Positions 35,368 to 44,201 are shown, numbered from the stretch's first letter. The stretch: DNA of 64,000 bases from Parabacteroides sp. AM08-6 (GCF_003473295.1 NZ_QRMP01000009.1:62001-126000); one strand, 5' to 3'. Translations and numbers: made by a program. Notes: a model not told the origin generated them from the letters alone.

Positions 35368-35492
35368 TACTGGTCCTCCTCGGAGAACTACAACAATCCG
35401 GCGAACAACGCTCTTTATGTGAATGTGAACAACGGCAACGTGAACAACAACAATAAGAACAACAGAAATAGCTACGTGCGTCCGGTCTTGGC
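35368..35492 (+). repeat. DGR template repeat (TR)
   Basis: 125 bases, in the non-coding gap between avd and the reverse transcriptase. Sixteen of 41 codons in the VR frame are AAC or AAT, so A-mutagenesis can give many amino acids but no stop codon. The end GTGCGTCCGGTCTTGGC is followed by CTTTTCA in TR and TTTCTGA in VR, where the two diverge. Confidence 0.96.
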
Positions 35493-35535
35493 CTTTTCAA
35501 TAAAAACTTTACGATAAACAAAATGGTATTGCGAT

Positions 35536-36798
35536 ATGGAGTTACAACAAAGTCTTTTCACGGATGAGGAACTCGGAGGCATTCCGTTGGAGGATGTTTT
35601 CGAGGCGTATTTCGAGTGCCGTAAAAAGAAACGCAATACCTGTAATGCCCTTGCCTTCGAGAGCGATTACGAACGCAGGTGTGTGGAACTGTGGCGGGAA
35701 ATCAATGCCGGCACATACCGCCCTTCGCGTTCCATCGCTTTCATTATCAACAAACCCGTGAAACGGGAGATTTTCGCTGCAGACTTCCGCGACCGTGTGG
35801 TACACCACCTCATAGCCCGCAGGCTCGTTCCGCTTTTGGAAGAGAAGTTCATCAATGACAGCTACAGCACCCGCAAGGGAAAAGGTACGCTCTATGGCAT
35901 CGAACATGTGGCGGAACATATCCGGCTCTGTTCGGAAAACTACACGAAAGAGTGCTACATCCTGAAAATAGACATCCGTTCGTTCTTCATGAAAATATCG
36001 AAGAGGCGGCTGTATGACCTGACCGAAGAACTCTTGCACGAACGCTACGGGGGAAACGACCTGGCGATACTGCTCTATCTGCTCCGTGAGACTATATTCA
36101 ACCGTCCGGAAAAGAACTGCATCCGCAAGACGCCTCCCCAAAGCTGGCGCGGATTGCCCAAAGACAAGAGCCTGTTCCATTCCGACGGCTCGTGCGGACT
36201 GCCTATCGGCAACCTGACAAGCCAGTTGCTCGCCCTTAACTTCCTGGACGGACTGGACCATCTCATCAGCGAAGAATGGGGCGTGAAGCACTACGGCAGG
36301 TATGTGGACGACATGGTGCTTGTCCATCCCTCGAAAGAGCACCTGATAGAGGTGAAAGCGAAAATTGCCGGCTGGCTCTCCGAACACGGGCTGTCGTTGC
36401 ACCCGCGCAAGATCTATCTGCAACATTACACGAAAGGTGTCCTGTTTATCGGAGGGATGATACTTCCGGGGCGGAAATACCTGAGCAACCGCACAGTCGG
36501 CTTCTGCTACGATGCCATCGACCGCCTGAACCGCTTGGCGGCAGGCTCGCCCGATTACGTGAAAACCCACGGGGAGGAGTTTGTCAGTACGATAAACTCC
36601 TATTTGGGAATGATGCGGCATTTTTCCTCCTACAACCTGCGGTGCAAGGTCATGAGCCGTATCGGTAAGGAATGGTGGCAGGTCATCTATTTTGCCGGAC
36701 ACTTGGAGAAAGTCGTGTTGAAAAAACGGTACAGACAGATTGAATGCAAAAAAGAGGAGATTTGTAATGAAATCAAAGAACTGAGGAGGACTGTATGA
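35536..36798 (+). CDS. DGR reverse transcriptase
   Basis: A 420-residue reverse transcriptase. GLPIGNLTSQ near residue 222 carries the DGR/retron-type motif in place of the QGxxxSP of other reverse transcriptases, and YVDDMVLVH near residue 256 holds the catalytic aspartates. It copies the template RNA with errors at A. The start is 43 bases after the TR. The stop overlaps the next gene by 4 bases (ATGA at 36795). Confidence 0.96.
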   Translation: MELQQSLFTDEELGGIPLEDVFEAYFECRKKKRNTCNALAFESDYERRCVELWREINAGTYRPSRSIAFIINKPVKREIFAADFRDRVVHHLIARRLVPLLEEKFINDSYSTRKGKGTLYGIEHVAEHIRLCSENYTKECYILKIDIRSFFMKISKRRLYDLTEELLHERYGGNDLAILLYLLRETIFNRPEKNCIRKTPPQSWRGLPKDKSLFHSDGSCGLPIGNLTSQLLALNFLDGLDHLISEEWGVKHYGRYVDDMVLVHPSKEHLIEVKAKIAGWLSEHGLSLHPRKIYLQHYTKGVLFIGGMILPGRKYLSNRTVGFCYDAIDRLNRLAAGSPDYVKTHGEEFVSTINSYLGMMRHFSSYNLRCKVMSRIGKEWWQVIYFAGHLEKVVLKKRYRQIECKKEEICNEIKELRRTV

Positions 36799-37271
36799 CA
36801 GAACGCGAATTGATACAACAACAGCAGGAACTCGGCGACAGCCGTTTCCTCGTGACCCGGTCGGGCAAGTTTTTCTCCGCCTACGGTTGCGGGGCTTTCG
36901 CCTTGGCACGCGCCACAGGCTACCGTGTCATGCACCGGCAGCGTAAAGGCGGAAATTTTGTGCTGACCACAGGATTCCCGGAAAGCCATGTAGGGAAAGT
37001 GATGGAACAGATAATAGCCGCCGGAGGAAAAATCGACCGGCAGGACGACGGTTCTTTCGTCTTTTCCGGCATAGACGGCAGCGAAGCGGAGGCGTTGGTC
37101 TCCATCCCCGAAAAAACGGAGGGCGGGCAAGACCGCAAGGGCAGCAAAAGTTCGTATGACAACAGCCTGCAGGCTATGATACTCTCGTTCGACCTCTCTC
37201 GCTCCACCCCTATGGATGCCATGAACTTTATAGACCTGCTGCAAAAGAGGATTTACGATACAGATGTTTAA
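36795..37271 (+). CDS. Probable DGR-associated MutS-like accessory protein
   Basis: A 158-residue protein. The N-terminal ~90 residues (LIQQQQELGDSRFLVTRSGKFFSAYGCGAF) look like the mismatch-recognition domain I of MutS, which has been reported as an accessory of DGRs; I call it by resemblance, not by search. It overlaps the reverse transcriptase start-stop by 4 bases and overlaps rteA by 8, tying the DGR to the regulatory genes. A role in choosing or resolving mismatches between cDNA and VR is possible. Confidence 0.7.
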   Translation: MTERELIQQQQELGDSRFLVTRSGKFFSAYGCGAFALARATGYRVMHRQRKGGNFVLTTGFPESHVGKVMEQIIAAGGKIDRQDDGSFVFSGIDGSEAEALVSIPEKTEGGQDRKGSKSSYDNSLQAMILSFDLSRSTPMDAMNFIDLLQKRIYDTDV

Positions 37272-39624
37272 TATGACCTTGTTATATATGAACAGAAACA
37301 TACCCCTGCAAGCTAAAATCCTCTTCGGCTATATGATGTTAATGGCGGTCATCATCAGCATGGCCGCTATTCTTTTCCATGAACACGCACGCCTTCGGAA
37401 AATCGAGGCCGACACCTACGAAATCAGACAGGCACGCCGTGACATATCCGAGATACACCGCAACATCACGGTACTCGCCTCATTGGGCGAGAGCGTCATC
37501 GCTTGGGAGGATGAGGACTACCATGCCTACCAAACGAGACGGCTGAGGGTGGACAGCCTGCTGCAAATGCTGCAAACGAACCATAGCTACATATTCGGTC
37601 TGTCGCAGATAGATACCCTGCAACAGTTGTTGGCGGACAAGGAGACACACCTGCACCAAATCATGCAGGTGTTCCACCGGCAGGACAAAGCCGACAGCCT
37701 GCTGGTGAACCATCTGCCAGAAGCTGCAAGGCAAGCGACACAGACCCGTACCGTCGTGCAGAAGAAGAAAGGCATAGCCGGATGGTTCGGCGGCAAGGAA
37801 ACGGTGCAAGTGCCCGCCTCGTCCGACAAGCTCCGCTCGCTGAACGAACAGCTTATCGCCCTGCAAGCGGAGCGGATACGCAACATGGAGAATTACACCG
37901 ACAGCCTGCGCATCCGCAACAGGGAACTGAACCGCAAACTGTTCGCCCTGCTCGGTAACATCAGCGACCATGCACAAGCCGCCTTCCGGGACAGGGAAGA
38001 GCAGATAGCCCAAGCGCACCAACGCTCCACCTCCATCATCACCGGGCTGATCATCGCCGCCATCCTCCTGCTGGTGTTCTCGTACCTGATTATCCAGAAA
38101 CATCTGAAACGGGATTCGCTGCTCAGGAAAAAGATGGAGGGTGTCATTGACCGGAATAATGAACTGCTGGAAACGCGTAAAAACGTCATACTTACTATCT
38201 CGCATGACATACGCGGCCCCCTGAACATCATTTACGGATATGTCGAACTGGCAAAAGATACCCGGGACAGGAAACGCAGGAATCACCATTTGGAAAATAT
38301 CGAAACGGAGTGCAAACATATCCTGCACCTGCTGAACAATCTGCTGGACGTGTACCGCCTGAACGAGTCCAAGGAAACCTGCAACAATGTACCGTTCAAC
38401 CTTAATGATCTGTTGGAACGTATTGTGACCGGATTTTCACATATTGCCAATAATAAGGGAATCATATTCCACCATGATTCCCAAAATACGGATGTCGTAC
38501 TGTGCGGTGACATGGATCGTATCTCTCAAATTATAGACAATCTACTGACGAATGCTGTGAAGTTTACAAACGCCGGTATGATACAGTTCAATGTCCGATA
38601 TGAAAATGGAATGCTTTATATAGAAATAAAGGATACGGGAATCGGTATGGATCAAGACACCGTTTCGCGTATCTTCCGTCCGTTTGAACGCCTGTCGTCT
38701 GAGGCGAATGCCGAAGGTTTCGGGTTGGGCTTGCCCATCACAAAAGGATTGGTCAAACTTTTAGGAGGCAGCATTGATGTGGAAAGTAAAATCGGGCATG
38801 GCAGCACATTTCGTGTATCCCTGCCGTTAGCGGTTTCCAATGAGAAAATCAATAGTGAAGCGTCGGCAGTTCCGCAAGACCGTCTGCCATTGCCACAGCG
38901 CGTACTTGTTATAGACAATGACACATTACAACTGGAAATAGCCAAGGAAATGCTTGAACGCAACGGAGTATCGTGTACCACCTGTTCCAATGCCAAAGAA
39001 CTGGTCAATGAGATGCGTAGGCAGGATTACGACTTGCTGCTAAGCGACATACAGATGCCGGAAACCAACGGTTTTGAAATTCTGGCATTGCTTCGCAAAT
39101 CCTGCATCGGAAATTCACACACAATTCCGATAGTAGCCATGACTGCACGAGGAGAAGGAGAAAAAGAGGCATTCATAAAGGGCGGATTCACGGACTCCAT
39201 CCACAAGCCGTTTTCCATGAGAGAACTGTTGGATATGGTCTCTTCTGTGGTGTCACGCGATGTGGAAGAGTCACATACACCGGATTTTGCCACGTTCACG
39301 GCAGATGTGCTTGATAAAAGAGAACTGCTAAGAACTTTCATTATCCAGTCCGAACAAAATATGGCAGACTTGCAATCGGCAATAAAGACAGGGGACATTG
39401 AAAAGCTCCATGACATAGCCCACGAGATAAAGCCCTCGTTGGAGTTGTTACGGGCCGATGCTCCACTGGTAAAACTCCGCACAACGTTAAACGATTCTGC
39501 ATGCGATATGAATACCGTCAATGAACAGGTGAAGCTGCTGATAGGACACATCTCCGGACTTATAACAGAAGCTGAAAAGGAAATAAAGAAAATGAGCGAT
39601 GAAACAGAAGGTACTGATAGTTGA
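37264..39624 (+). CDS. rteA: RteA, hybrid sensor histidine kinase
   Basis: A 786-residue sensor kinase: N-terminal membrane helix (about 15-38), a helical extracytoplasmic sensing domain (~40-255), a second membrane helix (~260-285), HisKA with TISHDIRGPLN near residue 313, HATPase with NLLTNAVKF and DTGIGM, a receiver domain with LLSDIQMPETNG (Asp near 595), and a C-terminal phosphotransfer-like segment (DIAHEIKPSLELL). It is RteA of CTnDOT-type ICEs, upstream of its partner rteB. Several ATGs within the first nine codons are candidates for the start. Confidence 0.92.
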   Translation: MFNMTLLYMNRNIPLQAKILFGYMMLMAVIISMAAILFHEHARLRKIEADTYEIRQARRDISEIHRNITVLASLGESVIAWEDEDYHAYQTRRLRVDSLLQMLQTNHSYIFGLSQIDTLQQLLADKETHLHQIMQVFHRQDKADSLLVNHLPEAARQATQTRTVVQKKKGIAGWFGGKETVQVPASSDKLRSLNEQLIALQAERIRNMENYTDSLRIRNRELNRKLFALLGNISDHAQAAFRDREEQIAQAHQRSTSIITGLIIAAILLLVFSYLIIQKHLKRDSLLRKKMEGVIDRNNELLETRKNVILTISHDIRGPLNIIYGYVELAKDTRDRKRRNHHLENIETECKHILHLLNNLLDVYRLNESKETCNNVPFNLNDLLERIVTGFSHIANNKGIIFHHDSQNTDVVLCGDMDRISQIIDNLLTNAVKFTNAGMIQFNVRYENGMLYIEIKDTGIGMDQDTVSRIFRPFERLSSEANAEGFGLGLPITKGLVKLLGGSIDVESKIGHGSTFRVSLPLAVSNEKINSEASAVPQDRLPLPQRVLVIDNDTLQLEIAKEMLERNGVSCTTCSNAKELVNEMRRQDYDLLLSDIQMPETNGFEILALLRKSCIGNSHTIPIVAMTARGEGEKEAFIKGGFTDSIHKPFSMRELLDMVSSVVSRDVEESHTPDFATFTADVLDKRELLRTFIIQSEQNMADLQSAIKTGDIEKLHDIAHEIKPSLELLRADAPLVKLRTTLNDSACDMNTVNEQVKLLIGHISGLITEAEKEIKKMSDETEGTDS

Positions 39625-40912
39625 AGACAATATAAGTTTGTCACAACGCCAGAAAGACTGGCTTGAACAGGCGGGGTACGATGTAATGACCGCCATGCGT
39701 GAACCGGCCGCACGTGCATTGATACGCAAGCATCGGTTCGACTTCATATTGTCCGATGTGCGCTTGCCTGAAGGTGACGGAATATCGCTTTTAGAGTGGC
39801 TCACAAAAGAGAAGAAAGACATTCCATTCATAGTGACAACGGAATACGGGTCTATACCGGATGCGGTACGCGCCATCAAGTTGGGGGCAAAAGACTATCT
39901 GCCCAAGCCGGTACACCGGGAACACCTGCTTGAACTGGCGGAAGAGATATTCCGTCCGCTCGCGACTGTCCGCACGAAACCGAAAGACCTGTTCAGACGT
40001 ACCTGCCCTAAAATACTTGAGGTGGAGAGATACGCGAGGATAGTAGCCCCGTCGGATATGTCGGTGCTGATACTCGGTGCCAACGGTACCGGCAAGGAGT
40101 CCGTGGCACAGGGCATTCACGCGAACAGCGGACGTGACGGCAAGTTTTTAGCGGTCAATTGCGGAGCGTTGCCACGCGAACTTGCGGCATCCCTCCTGTT
40201 CGGACACGAGAAAGGCGCCTTCACCGGTGCGGATACGGCAAAGAACGGATATTTCGACATGGCAAAAGGCGGTACGCTCTTCCTGGATGAAATCGGCACG
40301 ATGCCTATTGACATACAGTCCATGCTCCTTAGAGTGTTGCAGGAGAATACCTATACCCCTATCGGCAGCGACAGGGAGCGGATGGCAGACGTGCGGATTG
40401 TGGCGGCAACGAATGAAAATCTGGAACGGGCCATCAAGGAAGGACGATTCCGGGAAGACCTGTACCACCGTCTGGCAGAGATGGAAATCAGGATGCCATC
40501 TTTGGCCGAGTGTGCTGATGACATTTTGCCTTTGGCGGAATTTTTCCGTGAACGGTTTTCCAAAGAACTTAAGAAAGAGACAAAAGGCTTTTCAAAAGAT
40601 GCCATATACCGACTTCGTTCTTATCGTTGGCCGGGCAATGTCAGGGAATTGCAGAACCGGATCAAACGGGCGGTGTTGCTTACGGAAACCCCTGTATTGG
40701 AGTTGCCGGACTTGAACGCAGACAGTCAGACTGATATTCGGATTACGGAGAAAACTCCGGACATATTGCCTTTGAAAGACGAAAACAGCGAGAGGGAAGC
40801 CATTGCAAATGCCCTTCAAGCGTGCAACGGGCATCGTGAACAGACCGCACGATTGTTGAATGTAAACTCTTCAACACTGTACCGGAAGATGAAGAAATAC
40901 GGGATAAGATAA
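39599..40912 (+). CDS. rteB: RteB, sigma-54-dependent response regulator
   Basis: A 437-residue NtrC-type activator: receiver (LIVEDN, SDVRLPEGDG), AAA+ domain with Walker A GANGTGKES near residue 161, GAFTGAD (sigma-54 contact) near 204 and Walker B GGTLFLDEIG near 222, and a Fis-type HTH at the end (REQTARLLNVNSSTLYRKM). In CTnDOT, RteB activates rteC, which starts excision. No rteC was found in this window. The gene overlaps rteA by 26 bases. Confidence 0.93.
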   Translation: MKQKVLIVEDNISLSQRQKDWLEQAGYDVMTAMREPAARALIRKHRFDFILSDVRLPEGDGISLLEWLTKEKKDIPFIVTTEYGSIPDAVRAIKLGAKDYLPKPVHREHLLELAEEIFRPLATVRTKPKDLFRRTCPKILEVERYARIVAPSDMSVLILGANGTGKESVAQGIHANSGRDGKFLAVNCGALPRELAASLLFGHEKGAFTGADTAKNGYFDMAKGGTLFLDEIGTMPIDIQSMLLRVLQENTYTPIGSDRERMADVRIVAATNENLERAIKEGRFREDLYHRLAEMEIRMPSLAECADDILPLAEFFRERFSKELKKETKGFSKDAIYRLRSYRWPGNVRELQNRIKRAVLLTETPVLELPDLNADSQTDIRITEKTPDILPLKDENSEREAIANALQACNGHREQTARLLNVNSSTLYRKMKKYGIR

Positions 40913-40993
40913 TCCCCGATATTCTATCTATTTCCGGCAACAGTGTTGACACAGAATATATTGAAATGATTTTTCAATCCGACTGAAATTTTG

Positions 40994-41252
40994 TAAATTT
41001 GCAAAAGATTTGGCAGGGTATAGCCTTGCCGGTCTGAAACATAGAAGAAAACCGGTGGAGGGAAAACCCCTCTGCTGATTATATAACATAAGAGCGCAAG
41101 CTTCTCGGACAGAAATCTGGTAAATTGACGTTAAAGGAGAATGATTGCGTAATGCTTATGCTATGCTCTGTCATAGCGTGGTGTTGCGTGTTCTCCTTTA
41201 GGCTTTACCAGAGCCTCTGTCTGAGTGCGTGGCTACCACGCTTCTTTTTTTA
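40994..41252 (+). ncRNA. Structured RNA with its own promoter and terminator, after rteB
   Basis: TAAATTTG (40994-41001) is a -7 box. After it come a hairpin GGCAGGGT/GCCTTGCC (41012-41030), GAGGG/CCCTC (41058-41072), and a ~120-base arm pair: CTCGGACAGA/TCTGTCTGAG (41104-41113 with 41216-41225), TCTGGTAAA/TTTACCAGA, AAAGGAGAA/TTCTCCTTT and ATGCTATG/CATAGCGT. It ends with terminator GCGTGG-CTA-CCACGC plus a T-run (41227-41251). It could be a free small RNA or an attenuating leader/riboswitch for the gene at 41264, which starts 12 bases after the T-run. Confidence 0.6.
41227..41251 (+). terminator. Rho-independent terminator before the RibD-like gene
   Basis: Six-base stem GCGTGG/CCACGC with a three-base loop, followed by TTCTTTTTTT. 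It lies only 12 bases before the next ATG. Confidence 0.8.
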
Positions 41253-41263
41253 GACGGACAGGT

Positions 41264-41680
41264 ATGGCAAGAATACAAATCATAACGGCAGTGACATTGG
41301 ACGGTTATCTTCCCGACCCGAATGAAGAGTTGTTGCAATGGGTGAAGACGGACAGCCAAGGTTTCCCGTTCTGGCACGAGAGGAGTACCTTCACGCTGTT
41401 TCCCGGCTATCCCATGCTGGACTTGATTTGTGAAAAGGACGAGAAACCGGACTCCTTTACCTTTACCTCAGAAATATCCGACCCAAAGAGCCTTGACTTG
41501 CTACACGGGCTTTCCATCTACCACCTCATTGACGAAATCATCATCTACATTCTTCCTCTGACAACAGGCAACGGTACGGACTGCCTGCATCGACTTCCGG
41601 TCAATCGTTGGAAACTTTACAGGACAGTTGCTTTCAAAAACGGGATTGTCCGTCTCATTTATCGCAAATCCTCGCGATAG
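41264..41680 (+). CDS. RibD C-terminal/dihydrofolate-reductase-like protein, short
   Basis: Start MARIQIITAVTLDGYL at 41264, after the terminator. The 138-residue product matches the RibD C-terminal/DHFR-like superfamily (ITAVTLDGYLPDP at the start), but is shorter than the usual ~170-180 residues and lacks an obvious central NADPH loop. Such genes are frequent on CTnDOT-type ICEs near the integrase; no substrate is known. It may be a degenerate enzyme or a ligand-binding protein. Confidence 0.7.
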   Translation: MARIQIITAVTLDGYLPDPNEELLQWVKTDSQGFPFWHERSTFTLFPGYPMLDLICEKDEKPDSFTFTSEISDPKSLDLLHGLSIYHLIDEIIIYILPLTTGNGTDCLHRLPVNRWKLYRTVAFKNGIVRLIYRKSSR

Positions 41681-41700
41681 TCCATTGCATCCTGCAAGGA

Positions 41701-41856
41701 AATCTTGCAATTTGCAAGATTCGCCATTTATTCATTTTTACAGCCTCAGATTTTTATTTCACTGATATACAATGTTATATCAGTTCCTCTTGGTGTCTAT
41801 CGGTGTCATTGGTACGCTGTTGGCCTTATAATATGATATAACCTGTTGCGCAACAA
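41701..41856. promoter_or_regulatory. Cluster of palindromes upstream of the HTH genes
   Basis: A perfect 21-base palindrome AATCTTGCAA-T-TTGCAAGATT at 41701-41721, an inverted repeat ACTGATATA-6-TATATCAGT at 41761-41784, and GTTGCGCAAC at 41846-41855. They precede the excisionase-like operon and could be operators or arm sites for the recombinase/excisionase complex. Confidence 0.5.
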
Positions 41857-41897
41857 GGTGTAAGCAAACGATAAGTTACACTTAAAACAGATTACTC

Positions 41898-42203
41898 ATG
41901 TTACAGATAAACAGCGAGATGTTCGCCCAAATCATGGAACGGTTCGACAGGATAGAGCGGGCATTGGAGCGTATGAACAAGCTGAAGGAATGCCTGGACG
42001 GCGACACGCTCTTGGACAACTACGACCTGTGCCGGCTGCTCGGCATCACCAAACGCACGCTGGCGCGTTACCGCCAGAAGAAGCTCGTGACCTATTACAT
42101 GATTGACGGGAGAACCTACTACAAGGCATCCGAAGTGGAGGCGTTCCTCAACCAAAAGGGCAAGTCATTGCCGGCGAGGTTCAGACATCAGCCAAATGTT
42201 TAA
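41898..42203 (+). CDS. Excisionase-like helix-turn-helix protein 1
   Basis: A 101-residue protein. An N-terminal helical stretch is followed by a MerR/excisionase-type HTH (LLGITKRTLARYRQKKLV, wing YYMIDGRTYYKASEVEAFL). It is the first of three paralogues in a row; CTnDOT has similar genes (xis2c, xis2d) at this place, which direct excision and also activate transfer genes. Confidence 0.8.
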   Translation: MLQINSEMFAQIMERFDRIERALERMNKLKECLDGDTLLDNYDLCRLLGITKRTLARYRQKKLVTYYMIDGRTYYKASEVEAFLNQKGKSLPARFRHQPNV

Positions 42204-42222
42204 TTAAAATGAAGCAAGGATT

Positions 42223-42519
42223 ATGGAAATAATATGTGTTGACAAACAGACTTTTGAAGAATTGCGTGTCCGGTTCTGTGATTTTGAGGAACGGATGACG
42301 CGGGTATGCCGTCCGGCCGAGGACCTCGGCTTGAAAAACTGGCTGGATAATCAGGAGGTGTGCGATGTGCTTCGCATCAACAAGAAGACACTACAGGTAT
42401 ATCGCAACAAAGGGATATTGCCTTTCAGCCGTATCAAGAACAAGCTGTTCTACAAGCCTGAAGACGTACAGAGATTGTTGGATTTGAATTATCACCCTTT
42501 AATAAAAAGCAGATTATGA
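42223..42519 (+). CDS. Excisionase-like helix-turn-helix protein 2
   Basis: A 98-residue paralogue with HTH CDVLRINKKTLQVYRNKGILP and wing IKNKLFYKPEDVQRLL. It follows gene 1 by 19 bases and overlaps gene 3 by 4 bases. Expected to bind att or promoter DNA as an accessory factor. Confidence 0.8.
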   Translation: MEIICVDKQTFEELRVRFCDFEERMTRVCRPAEDLGLKNWLDNQEVCDVLRINKKTLQVYRNKGILPFSRIKNKLFYKPEDVQRLLDLNYHPLIKSRL

Positions 42520-42827
42520 GCTATCATTTCTTGGACGACAAAGACCCTCGGATCGACGTGATGTTTCAAGGGCTGGAAAAAATGGAGAAGATGCTCTCCG
42601 TGATTGAGAAGATGCCGAAATCCCTCTTTAACGGTGAGCGCTTCCTCACTGACGAGGAACTCTCCAAAGTCCTGCGGGTAAGCAGGCGCACATTGCAGGA
42701 GTACCGGACATTCGGGGTGGTTCCTTATTACATGGTGCAGGGCAAGACTCTGTATAAGGAATCGGATATTCTGAAGATACTGGAGGATTCCTACAAGCGT
42801 TGCCGGGAAGAACAACGATGGGTATAG
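42516..42827 (+). CDS. Excisionase-like helix-turn-helix protein 3
   Basis: A 103-residue third paralogue: HTH VLRVSRRTLQEYRTFGVVP and wing VQGKTLYKESDILKIL. It ends before a bidirectional terminator that separates it from the converging integrase gene. Confidence 0.8.
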   Translation: MSYHFLDDKDPRIDVMFQGLEKMEKMLSVIEKMPKSLFNGERFLTDEELSKVLRVSRRTLQEYRTFGVVPYYMVQGKTLYKESDILKILEDSYKRCREEQRWV

Positions 42828-42845
42828 CATCGTTCACTAAAAGAG

Positions 42846-42890
42846 ACGGAGAAATGATTTCCTTTTTACAAAGGGCATTTCTCCGTTTTT
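42846..42890. terminator. Bidirectional terminator
   Basis: Eleven-base stem ACGGAGAAATG/CATTTCTCCGT with a 19-base loop, flanked by an A-rich and a T-rich side, between converging genes. Confidence 0.8.
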
Positions 42891-42893
42891 ATT

Positions 42894-44201
42894 TTATGCC
42901 ATTTCAGACTTTCTTCCCCGTTTTTTCTTGACGATGAAATCTTCTTCGCAAAGCTGTATCTGTTTTCCGAAACCTGTGGACTTTAGCCGTTTCATATCCT
43001 CGTCCACTTTGGTGTCCGTTACTTGGGCATACAGCTGGGTGGTGGAAATGGAGTTGTGTCCCATCATGCGGCTGACCGTCTCTATCGGCACACCGAGCGA
43101 GAGGGTGATGTGGGTCCCGAAATTATGCCTGGCCTGATGGTAGGTCAAATCAAAGCCATATACCTGTCCCAGCTCTCGTGTCAATGTTATAAAATATCCA
43201 CGATTGTAAACATTGAATACCTTGTCCCCGGTTCTTTGGCTACGATATTTCTCGATGATTTGAAGGGGAATATCCAACAGGCGGACAGACGAAAGCGTAT
43301 CCGTCTTTTGCCTGTGGATGTGAATCCACCATGTGCCGTCCTCAGCCTGCGTGACATCATTGACCGACAGTTTTTTCAAGTCCGCATACGCCAATCCGGT
43401 AAATGTCGAGAAAATGAACATATCCCTTACGAATTGCAGTTGAGGCTTCTCCACCGGGGTGGTCATCAGTGTCTTCAAGTCCTCCAATTTCATGTGCCGG
43501 CTTTTTCTTTTTGGCAGTTCGGGATGCAGGCGGCAGTAAGGGTCACGGCGCAATGTCCCCTGGCTGACCGCCCGCATTGTCAGCTTCTTCAGGCGGTACA
43601 GGTGTTCATGTACGGTCTTGGGTTTTTGGTTGCGGTTCGTGCGCAGGAACAACTCGAAGTCGTCATAAAACGCACGGTCAAGGCTTCTCAATGTCACGTC
43701 CTCCACGCCTTTCTTCTCCTGAACAAAAGCGGAAAGGTGCTTGTAGGAACGCTTGTAGGAGTCGTATGTTTCCTGTATGCGGTCTATCCCGATACGCTTC
43801 TTGAACTCCTCGTTATGCTCCCTGAACAAGGCAAGCAGGGTAAGTGGTTTCTGCCCGATGCCTTTGACTGCATTCTTGACAAGTTCCGCTGTAATGAACC
43901 CCAGACTGTTCTTTATCCTGTCGTAATGTCCGGTTATCTCGTCTGTCAGGTCATCTATGGCGCGGTTCACCGTAACTGCATTTTCACTCCGCCCGTCGGC
44001 ACGTCCTTTGTCGGGATTCCAGATGGAGGGATTGACGGATACTTTGGTTCCTATCTGTGCCCATTCGGCATCAATGCTTACCTTGCACAACAACTGGCAC
44101 ATACCGTCCTTGCGTACTTTCGTGCGGTTGATATAGAACAATACGGCAAAAGTGCTGCGCCGTTTGATATTCTGGTTTTCCATATTCTTATCCATATCCA
44201 T
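42894..44201 (-). CDS. Tyrosine recombinase 1 (integrase)
   Basis: A 435-residue tyrosine recombinase. C-terminal catalytic part: TGLAYADL at the place where the first catalytic Arg normally sits, HQARHNFGTH with the second Arg, MMGHNSISTTQLYAQ with the nucleophilic Tyr. The first Arg is replaced by Ala, a feature shared with the IntDOT family, in which this Arg is also missing. It lies 16 bases downstream of integrase 2 on the same strand. Confidence 0.9.
   Translation of the reverse strand: MDMDKNMENQNIKRRSTFAVLFYINRTKVRKDGMCQLLCKVSIDAEWAQIGTKVSVNPSIWNPDKGRADGRSENAVTVNRAIDDLTDEITGHYDRIKNSLGFITAELVKNAVKGIGQKPLTLLALFREHNEEFKKRIGIDRIQETYDSYKRSYKHLSAFVQEKKGVEDVTLRSLDRAFYDDFELFLRTNRNQKPKTVHEHLYRLKKLTMRAVSQGTLRRDPYCRLHPELPKRKSRHMKLEDLKTLMTTPVEKPQLQFVRDMFIFSTFTGLAYADLKKLSVNDVTQAEDGTWWIHIHRQKTDTLSSVRLLDIPLQIIEKYRSQRTGDKVFNVYNRGYFITLTRELGQVYGFDLTYHQARHNFGTHITLSLGVPIETVSRMMGHNSISTTQLYAQVTDTKVDEDMKRLKSTGFGKQIQLCEEDFIVKKKRGRKSEMA

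Noticed and set aside
35311..35517. 68-codon frame containing the TR
   Set aside because: The frame is open because TR copies a coding VR; TR is a template for cDNA, and nothing indicates translation.
40994..41252. Retron msr-msd RNA
   Set aside because: A long hairpin is present but no reverse transcriptase follows; the only RT in the window is of the DGR type, 4 kb away.
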